A stretch of DNA of 64,000 bases, from NCBI GenBank assembly GCA_030248225.1, contig JASANE010000408.1, positions 1-64,000 of the forward strand. The letters run 5' to 3'. The DNA is from Trileptium ribeirensis. Lineage: Eukaryota; Nematoda; Enoplea; Enoplida; Thoracostomopsidae. The position numbers and the translations under genes were made by a program. Position 1 is the first letter of the stretch; each line of letters opens with the position of its first letter. This document shows, in pieces, positions 55,701 to 64,000 of the stretch. The notes below the pieces were generated by a model. It was not told the origin of the DNA. It searched no databases and saw only the letters and a list, made by a program, of their open reading frames with translations.

Positions 55701-58700
55701 CTTCGCTGCGTTTTTACACGTTCCTCGACAAACCTCCTCGAGTCGAGTTCCGTTTTAGGCATCGCGAGCGAGTGCACGGAGGGTATTAGGTTGTGAACAC
55801 AAAAGTCGAAGTCCTTCTGACTCCCCGTGGTCATAGGTAAGGCAAATCAAAATGGACGCTTCTTGTCCATGTTTTACATGATGTGTTGCTCTTGAGTTAG
55901 GGTAGTTGAATTTTTCCTGAGCCGACCACGGTAAAATTTCCCCGACTATTTATAGGGACAGGCTTACTTGTTCATGGTTATGGTTTATAAATTTATAGCT
56001 TACTGGACCGTTCGATGCTCATGCCGCTGCTTGAGCTCGGACTGACGTTGCAGTTAGAAACCGAGGACTAGCCTCTGTCGGGCTTTAGGAAGCCCCGAAA
56101 TTTCGTTTATCAGTTTGAGCCAAGTAAATTTGGGGAATATAAAAGACTAATGCGCGAGTAAACTTAAAATGCGCCCATCAACTATCCTATTTTGTAAAAG
56201 CCGATAGCGAAGCGCAAACCATTGTTACGGAACAAATGTGGAAATTTCATCGACTTTTCGATTATTGAAATTAGATGAAATTGGCAAAATCAGAAACAAG
56301 CACCTAAAATTACAGTTTGTGTTCGAACAGAATTTTGACGATTTTGAATTTGCAGTGAAAACTGTTATCGAACGCCTATCAGCTTCTGATTCGTATTTCT
56401 CTGTGTTCGCGAACAAATTTAACGCAATACTTACGTCACAAATAAATCGTTCATGTTGTTTACGTTACAGTGTTCGCGAACAAATTCAGCGAATCCAAAT
56501 CCGGTAGATTTTCGTTCGCAAAAAATTCGGTAATTTTCCTTGAATTTTCGCGAACACAAATTTACCGGATTACTATCACAGAGCTTTGTGTTCGCGAACG
56601 GTTTTGTGCCGCATTATGGTTTACCAAAAAACGTTCAGTAACAGATTTTTAACCGAAATAGCAAAATAGGATTATTGATGGGCGTGGGTTAAGTTTACTC
56701 TCGCATAAGCAAATTCTAAGTGCCTTCAGCTTGAGCATAAGGTCTTGGCACTCCGTAAGGAGCAACTTTTACTCATCATTGACGGATTTGCGGTATACTC
56801 TCGATTTGTAAGGAGGAGCGGTTTGTACATTATTAAGGACTGGAAAAAAGCCTCGTTTAGAGTAGAATAGACTGCCCGAGATCCCGACCGCCCCGTACAA
56901 CTCCGCTTGTCAGCAACCAGGTAAATTCACGGCGATAAATTACTGTCTGCTGGAAACATCCTTGCCGAGCTATCAAAATCGCCAAGGTTCACAATACTAT
57001 ACGCTCGTGGTTAAGGTTAACAGTTAAATCGAGGAAAAGAGCTTTCCCCTAGAATAAACTGACAACCTAGCCAGTTACCGTTTCCGGTTAGGATTGACTC
57101 TTCGGGGGTACGCTACGGTACCCTCACGCTAGAAACAAAATCCCAATACCCTAACTTAAATAAAAGAAAATCGCGACCTCTCGCGAGTCATTTTGACCCC
57201 AGGCCGAGCAAGTGCAAAACCCCGTTTTCTTTTTAGAACGACTTGATCGCTGAGTTTGGGTATTTTTCTGTTTTTTCTCTGGTTGCCCGTTAGGCTATGT
57301 ACTATGTATGCCCTTGCTTTGATTTTTGCTGTTTTCCTCTCTCTCCTTTTTCAGTTTCCCTTGTTAGGTTTCGACCCTGCACGGGGATTTTATGCCCGCT
57401 GCAGATATTTCTGTCTTATCCACTCGACTATCGAGTTCTGTCGAGTTTAGTTAAAATTTTAGTGATAACTCGACTGCACAATTTCGATAGTGCAGTCAAG
57501 GCACTGCACAAAGATTATATGTGCAGTGTGACAAGGCATTAGGATAAGTTAGAGAGAGAGAGAATAGAAAAGCAAAGACCAACGAAACAGAGACAAAAGA
57601 AAGCAAGGAAGAGAGAGACCCGCGAAGGAAACCCCAATCCCAAGAAATGGGACGCAGACGTGTCCGCGAAAGTACCAAACGCACCCTAGAGTGCTAACTA
57701 AGTTGCAACTGTAAATCAGGTACGATCTCTCGCTCGAAACTAGCGGAACAACTACCATGGTCGCCTAAGAAGCCGCCAAAGACCCGTGCCCCACCCAGAC
57801 AAGGTATTGAAACCGTGTCTGAGGGCGATCTTCCAGACTAATCAAAAGAACTGCGTCCTTGACCAATATACGTTAGTTCCACTAGTGTCCTACCACCAAA
57901 ATACACGGCCTCGACACACGGCTATCCTTTACGGATTTTGGGTAAGGATAAAGGAAATTGTGATTTCTGATTGGGCCTCTGAAATCATTGGGACAACGGT
58001 AGACTACGCTTGGCACGGAGACCAACTAAGAGACAAAACAGTGTGCGAAAAAGCCAGGGATACTAGGCAAGATTGACAGAACCTAGAAGGCACATTGGAC
58101 GGAGCTTCCTTGCAGTTGCTTATCGAAAGGATACGTTGTTTAGACAATAGGATTCAGTGGTGGTTGTTCGTGGAGAATTTCACTGATAATTATGTCCATG
58201 CTCACGTATTGAGTTATACCATAGTTGCTTCGCCTAATTTGCCCATGCTCACGTATTGCTTTGCACCTTTGTTGCTTTGCTTAACACAACCAGGCCTTGA
58301 CCTGTACTAGGAGACTAGACTCTGACCGGTGCGACCGCTCGTGCTCTCTGCTATTGAACGGACCCAGTCGGGTTCGCTAGCTTCGGCACGCCGTCTAGGT
58401 GGCACATCCTTTCATTACCTTCGCCGCTGGCATAGATTCTTGCTCTCGTCGGGCTAGCATGCTCCTCGCTCAACATGACACCCCACTCTTCCGTAATTTA
58501 CGTGAAATTCTTATAACGCCGCGCCTCAATGAGAGCGAATTTCGAAGCACACCGAAGCGCATGACCTGAGTCGCAACGGAATTGGCCAGAGCTGATGATA
58601 AACGTATCGGGCGTAGACTTTGGTCCGGCACTGCCGGGAACGCCTTCGCTCGTGCGGTTTCCCCTCCCCGCTTAGCAATAGACGAGTGAACGAGTGTTCG

Positions 58701-59568
58701 GGCTGTCAGAGCTTTGTCGTCTTGGTTGTACTGTTCCATAGATTGTTCCAATCTCGTATCATTGACTGTTTTTGTATCAGACTTTAAATATACTCTTGAA
58801 AATTATTTGCCGTGTCCCGTGTTATTGGATTCCTAGCGTGATAAGGACGTCCAAATGGACGGGCCGACCTTTCGTGCCACGGCTTGCGGACGAAAATACC
58901 CCAAGCCCTGACACGAGCGGTCCGCCGCCAATATTGATATACTTGGATAATGGCATTGCGGCGAGAGTGGTCCACAAAATTAGTTATCAAACTCGCTTGT
59001 GTAACGGCCGCACTTACACAAAGGATATAGTTTATTAGGGAAACTTTAGCACTAATCACTAATACCATTAAGTTATCAGGATACTAAGTAGACCGTCCGA
59101 CGGTAAACTCTCAGGGAATGTCGGAACCCTGTGGGGGCCCACATAGGCTACACCGAGCAAAGTGTTCAACCAGGGATAAACTGAGTGTAACTCAAAATTT
59201 AGCTTGTAAAACCAAAATTATCATACATTCTACGACAAACTTCGCCGGACTAAACAACTTCCTCTAGATTAGGGCAGGGAATATCGGTTTGACATTATGA
59301 CCTGTGAGCAGGTTTCGGTGTCAACCTCGCTGGGGGACCTCAGTGATCATACCGAGATACTAGACACGTGCGCAACCAATCGGGCGGGGTCCGAACACAC
59401 CCCGTGAAGCGCGCCTGCGGCCTGCTAAGCTCCGTAGCTTCTTGGGTCTGACCAAGAAAAGTGGCTAAACCGTAAAAGTTATGGTCCGCCCTTGAGGTTA
59501 TGATAGCCGGGGTCGTATGGGCATGGTGTTAGGAAGTTGCGCCATGCAACTGCGTCACCGTTATTACA
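52760..59568 (+). repeat. LTR3, complete 6.81-kb 3' LTR (family 1)
   Basis: Same ends as LTR1 (TGTAACAGG...ACCGTTATTACA), followed by the TSD copy CATA. It differs from LTR1 by scattered substitutions, a deletion of about 0.55 kb near 55365 with a small templated insert, and a 555-bp MITE at 56151-56705. It is preceded by the element's own 3' internal end, so it is the true 3' LTR of the rightmost element. Confidence 0.88.
56151..56705. mobile_element. 555-bp MITE in LTR3 with TAA duplication
   Basis: It is absent from LTR1 and LTR2 at the same site. It is flanked by TAA (56148-56150 and 56706-56708). Ends are about 44-bp imperfect inverted repeats: TGCGCGAGTAAACTTAA... and, in reverse complement, TGCGAGAGTAAACTTAA..., both continuing to CCTATTTTG. 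A 3-bp TAA target suits PIF/Harbinger-type DNA transposons. It is non-coding. The interior holds four copies of the palindrome TTCGCGAA (near 56409, 56472, 56549, 56591). Confidence 0.8.
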
Positions 59569-59572
59569 CATA
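59569..59572. repeat. Target-site duplication, right copy (CATA)
   Basis: It follows the LTR3 terminus directly and matches 5344-5347. Confidence 0.8.
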
Positions 59573-62053
59573 TATAAAAAATTTTGTTAATTTTAGCTGG
59601 AAAATACGCTCTGTCTACATGAAAAAATAAAAAACGCATAATCATTCATAAGAAAAGAAACTACTACAATATTTGCAAGCATCGCCCTTGGTAGACTTGT
59701 ACCCATATTTATTTATTCGTTTACAATTAGTATTGGCGAAGTTTAACTTTTCGACAAGAAGTACTTTGTCTTTATGCAATGTAATTTACTTTGGACTTGA
59801 CGTGATACTTTTGCTGTTAATGAACACTGAAGATGTTTACCAACATTTCAATGTCGTGTCCCAAAAAGTACCGTTGTGCAACAATCTAATGTTCTGTATT
59901 TTCACTTCCAGGAAGACACCATTTGTTCTCGCAACAAGAAGGAGCATTTTTAGCATCATTCTAAGGAAATGTATAGCTTTCAGTTTCTGCTTAAAATTTG
60001 CTCAGGATGTTTGCTGCACCGCACAGGCTGGCGTCACATACAAATACTTTGATTCCGGATGCCTGTCGAGTAACAAGCCTAATTCTAAACACAATAGTGG
60101 TAAGGAATGTATATGACTGTGGTACCGCCTACCGAAAATTAGTTCGTCGTTAAACTTAGTTGATTGCTAGATGCTAATAATTTTATTTATGTTTTCACCA
60201 ATAACGTGTGGTTGCGTCTTCACCATTCAGAAATTATACTAACGTGTCGTAAATTATTAACTTACAACCTTTTATTACACCACGAGATGAGATGGTAAAA
60301 ATCCCGACTAAATGAGCTCCATTAGTTCTAGTGCTCTGAGCTTTAGGCATAGCGTTGGCCTAGTTGTCGCTTTCTAGTGGATGTTTCCAGTGTTTGTTTT
60401 GGAAGGCTAATTATTATGCGTGCGACATCAATTTATGACGGCGAGTTATAACGCCTATTTGTTAGTGTCTGCCTGAAAATAAGTGTCTGTGCCATGATGA
60501 CATGACAATATAGTCGTAGCCTCGAAAAGACATATAAGTTACGAACTTTCAAAACTATTTTGTTGGTTTGATAAAACCCGCACAACCCTGTTTTCGTGCA
60601 ATGAGTCGGACCAATATTCGCAACCTCGATGTGAATGCAAGAATCAATCTTCAGAAACCATACATGCCAAAGGTGGGTTCAAGGGGCTACACCCTGAGGC
60701 CTAGGACCGACCAAGGCCATGGTGTACCCGCTCAAAGTACCACTCTATCTCCCTTTGGTGCGCAGCAATCCTCCTTCCCCACCGCCGAAAATGTGGCGAA
60801 AATTCACAAAAATTGGGGTAAAACTGGCAGAAAATGAAGGAGGTTCTCGGAGGAATGCGATGTCGTCAACTGTTTTCAGCACCCGGAGCACCTCCCGCTA
60901 GGGCCTCTACCTCCTCATCCTCTTAGATGGACGCCAGCCCTTCCCTACCCACTTCTGTCCCCTGAGACCTCGGAGCGACATAATGTATGCTCAAAAACTA
61001 TTTGTCAGTACTGCAAATTTATATCTGCTTGGTTGCAGTTAAAGTTTACTTCCGTTTTATTATTAGGCTTTTAGTTCGTTCCCAAAAGCACAAAAAACCA
61101 GCATAACTATCAATGCCAAAATCATAAGTATATACGCAAAAACTGTCTTTATGATGGTAATGTACAGCTGTGTCTATAATATGATTCATACGTACAATAT
61201 CTGCATCATACACGCTCATAGTGGTTATCCGTTGAGGCAACGTCCCTCCTCTGATTCCTCGGCTTCCTCCACCACCACGACCCCCCGCCCCCCCCACTGA
61301 CGGCGCCACAAGCCGACACTGTTTGCGGACTAAGACATAGGCGGTGTAATATATTTCGGAGTGGAAAGAAAAGCCTTTAAGTTCCTTCTTTAAAATTCAA
61401 AGCATTTCTAAATCTTTCAAGTTAAATTTGTTAATGACATCTGCTGATGACTATTAATTACATACTTATTTAAACTAAAAATGACATGATGACTTGTTTC
61501 TGAGTGAATCTGTATCAACACGTTTTAGCAGTTAAATGACGGAGACTTAAAATGTTTCGTCATGGCGACAGCATTAGCGTGCCATCATCGGCATTCTAGG
61601 TTTTTAATAAATAACTAATACGCATTAACTTAAGTGCCACTCCTTGGTTGGTTCAAATATAACCAGATCGGATCTTGCCTACTGGCTGAAACCCGAGTGC
61701 GCTGCTACTTTATTTCATTTGAGGAAGACGTGGTGAAGCGCTGCTATACATGTCATTCACTTCCTGAAACATATTATCTTTACTGCCAAGAGTAACCTGA
61801 CCTGGTATCAGTCTAGATACTACACTGTTTCGGTAAACTATGCTGTCCTCACCGGCCAACCGACTTAAGTCAGCAACATGTCGTGGCCAAAATGCTCGTC
61901 TATAAAATCCATCATCAGTTGCATCACAGTAAAGTGGTAATTAAGTTTCTTAACAAGGTTGTTATATGTATAATTTAAAGATGACACTGTTATAAAAAAT
62001 TGTCGATGAGTGATCTTTATAGTTATAACAAAAACATACATATTTGATCTTAC
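59573..62053 (-). other. Intron of the HtrL-like gene, 5' part (native)
   Basis: This native intron sequence runs from donor GTAAGA (62053 downward) to the insertion point. With 5321-5343 it formed an intron of about 2.5 kb before the 54-kb insertion. It holds AT-rich DNA, an open stretch at 59673-60116 (+) with a possible small Cys-containing exon at 60006-60099, and a more GC-rich patch at 60570-60970 that may be an old transposon fragment. None is strong enough to call as a gene. Confidence 0.65.
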
Positions 62054-62413
62054 CTCGAAAGTATCCAATATCAAGCCAAGCAACATATCGATAATCTGTG
62101 TTGCGATTCATATCGATAACCCTTCCGAGAACTTCGTATTTCATATTCATCACTGCTACGTATTCCGGATTGTTTATCGGAGGCATTGTTCGAAATTCTG
62201 GATGGCAGACAATTTTTCTGATCGCCGTAACTTGATCAAACGCATTCATCGATGTTCGTTCAAAGTATTCTAAGCGTGTTGGCAAATATTGTCTTATCGA
62301 TTGTATGTATTCGAAAAATGGCCAGCTGTCGGTGTATATAAATACCGGGTTCACAACTTTGCCGTACGCCGATGCCCAAGACCAATACTCGGATGCATTT
62401 CGATTCGTAGTTC
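62054..62413 (-). CDS. HtrL/YibB-like protein, upstream coding exon
   Basis: A 360-bp exon. The acceptor TTCAAG ends at 62414; the exon starts with two bases of a split codon, has 119 codons, and ends with one G before donor GTAAGA (phase 1). Family features appear in order: an N-terminal segment with ASEYWSWASAYGKVVNPVFI (the residue-W...NP-x-hydrophobic-Y-T pattern), then a Pro/Ile stretch and PEYVAVMNMKYEVL, then YVAWLDIGYFR, where the conserved WxDxGxxR motif ends the exon. The split Gly/Asp codon is completed by exon 5320-5121. The exon has no defects. At least one more exon is expected upstream (higher coordinates) but was not found. Confidence 0.8.
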
Positions 62414-63690
62414 CTTGAATATATAATTATCTATTACGCAAATAATGAAGATTGCTTACGCTAAAGTTAATAAATCCACAAAAGGAAGCAATCATATTGG
62501 CAAATCGCAATGTTTCGAGTAGTGTGCTTAGCGCATTAGATTTGGCGATACTTACGAATGCGATGAACTCTATTTATGTTGTTTATAAAGTAGAGTTAAA
62601 ACACACAAGTTTTTAAGAATACCAGTTTCTATTCCTCATCCTGGCCTCAATAATTGGCTATGATACGAACAAATAAAATGCTTTGTTATGCCCAATACCG
62701 CCGCGGTTCTCAACATATACCTTAGAATTAACAATCGATAAACAACATATAATACGAACTCATTGATTCGCTGAATATAATCAGTGAATACTAACTTGCT
62801 AACATTGTCAAAACGATAATCACGCTAAATATTACAATATCACATGCGTTAACACGTCATGAGAGTAACAGATTCGCGGCAGTTGATGTGACTCAGAATA
62901 ACAATATGATCTTCACGAGGAGGTGATATTTTTTTCTAAAATTCACTGTGATGGCTCTCAGGTTAGCACAAGTGCGTCTGCTGAATTTTAAAGTCCAACA
63001 TCATAGTTCACGTCCAACATAAGGTCGTAAGCTAGTAAAAATACATTTCACTAGTAGTTTTTGCATGTTCTTCAAACATATTGAGGAATATATAAACTTT
63101 ACTCCAGGAAAAATGATCTATTTCAATCATATAATTTTCTAACACAACGTACTCATGTAGTAAGCGTACAGGGTTCTCGGTAGATTTTACGAAAAGAGTA
63201 ACTGATTTTCCTGGTGAAACGTAATTTTTTTCCTACTTTCCTACTCTTGAATCCAAACCATTTTATCACTATACCTTTCATATAAGGACTAATAAATTTT
63301 TCGTAATATAGTTAATGAATCATAAAATACTGTTACATACGGATTTCAGGATAGCCATCAATAACACCTGCTTAAACTGCATCCAGTCTTTAAAGTGTGT
63401 TAAGTTCTTATAATACAGCAATTTTATTTGCATCAACATTTTCTCTCGAAATCTATACTGTATGTACACAGTAGGAGTAGGTACTCCTACTTCTTGGATA
63501 ACAGCAGTAATATATTATTGCTAGCGCGCAATTTTATATACATATTGACCTGATTTACCTCACTCTGCGGTTGCAGGGTGCCTCCATGTAGATGTTTGCT
63601 CGCTACTCATCGCTGTTCATAATGTACTAGAGGGAAACATTTTCGACTCCATTCGGTGGAAACCAAACCAAAATAAAAACTCTCCTAATA
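62414..63690 (-). other. Upstream intron or 5' region of the HtrL-like gene
   Basis: AT-rich DNA without a recognisable exon. It must contain at least part of the next upstream intron, because the exon at 62413 begins in mid-codon. It includes a 10-bp palindrome AGTAGGAGTA...TACTCCTACT (about 63469-63490). Confidence 0.5.
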
Positions 63691-63699
63691 GCTTCGGAC

Positions 63700-64000
63700 G
63701 GGTTACCCAGCTGCACCGTCAGATTTCTACTAAACGGTGCCAACGCGACTGCGCCTTCCTCGACACTCAAGGGACTGGTATCGATGCACCTAGTTTCAAG
63801 GGGTCGGTTAGCTTAGCAGGCCGCAGGAAGACTTTGCCAGAGTGTCCGATCTATCCCATTTCAGTGGCGCACGTGGCTAGTTTTGTGGTATGATTCACCA
63901 GAGGTCCCCCGTGATAGTTAACCCCTAGGCCTATGTATAGGTAATAAGGTGGACTCTGCCTTTTCCACCCGACAATCAATCAAGCCGAAATTTTGTACAT
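63700..64000 (-). repeat. Diverged LTR fragment (3' end region) at the window edge
   Basis: It is alignable, in the same orientation as 37745-38030, with the 3' end of the family 2 LTR: it shares GCTTAGCAGGCCGCAGG, GCGCACGTGGCTAG versus GCGCACGTGTCTAG, TATGATT and GAGGTCCCCC. It is much more diverged than the other copies, so it is probably a third, older subfamily. It runs off the window. Confidence 0.55.

Larger units (their letters stand above)
5348..59568. mobile_element. Nested giant Ty3/gypsy-type LTR retrotransposon complex, 54.2 kb
   Basis: One TSD-bounded insertion in an intron of the HtrL-like gene. It contains two complete outer LTRs (5348-12116, 52760-59568), a truncated inner LTR on + (43258-48148), and an antisense second-family element (23924-43092) made of an LTR fragment, internal region B and a 5.36-kb LTR. 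Together the copies define the gene order: gag, acidic linker, Env, protease, RT, RNase H, Pro-rich linker, integrase, Pro-rich region, NADAR-like, SGNH-like. RT (YIDD, typical gypsy context) and the integrase C-terminal GPY-type module place it with Ty3/gypsy. An intact element would be about 30 kb. Every coding region is interrupted. Planarian giant 'Burro' gypsy elements come to mind for size, but no relationship is shown here. Confidence 0.85.

Noticed and set aside
61046..61309. Gly-rich 87-codon frame on - in the host intron
   Set aside because: Made of a simple G/C run plus chance sequence; no splice support.

Overview
The window is animal (invertebrate metazoan) genomic DNA: it has spliced host genes with short GT-AG introns and is dominated by LTR retrotransposon sequence. 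The species cannot be named from sequence alone. The host DNA is AT-rich; the retroelement DNA is more GC-rich. The most recognisable host gene is a minus-strand HtrL/YibB-like protein, whose C-terminal exons lie at 62413-62054, 5320-5121 and 3922-3656. They join in phase (1 then 0), so the large element complex between them sits inside one intron of this gene.

The insertion is 5348-59568 (54.2 kb), flanked by a 4-bp target duplication CATA (5344-5347 and 59569-59572). It begins and ends with complete, same-orientation LTRs of about 6.8 kb each (5348-12116 and 52760-59568; TGTAAC...TTACA). Layout: LTR1; primer-binding site and leader; copy A on + (gag, long acidic linker, Env, protease, RT, RNase H, proline-rich linker; cut at 23923); LTR fragment on - (23924-25172); copy B on - (integrase core back to gag, 25173-36502) with leader; a 5.36-kb LTR on - (37737-43092); a 165-bp scrap of the element 3' end; a truncated LTR2 on + (43258-48148); integrase C-terminus, proline-rich region, a NADAR-like domain and an SGNH-like domain (48149-52005); 3' UTR; LTR3. 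The simplest reading is two Ty3/gypsy-type elements of one family in tandem sharing LTR2, with a related second-family element (B) inserted in antisense, followed by at least three large deletions. An intact element would be about 30 kb.

The unusual biology is in the element's design. The Env-like fusion glycoprotein is encoded between gag and the protease, in line with both, rather than at the 3' end. Pol continues past the integrase into a NADAR-like domain and an SGNH-hydrolase-like domain. The LTRs are enormous and carry many perfect stem-loops. The coding linker between gag and env contains blocks (up to 98 nt) that are identical at the nucleotide level between A and B although their RT genes differ at many silent sites. 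All retroelement genes here carry frameshifts, stops or truncations and are annotated as pseudogenes.

The left flank (1822-5343) holds the 3' part of the HtrL-like gene and a possible small three-exon + strand gene with a tRNA-like SINE fragment in its intron. Another LTR copy of the same family enters the window at 1-1821 (-), and a diverged LTR fragment is at the right edge (about 63700-64000, -).
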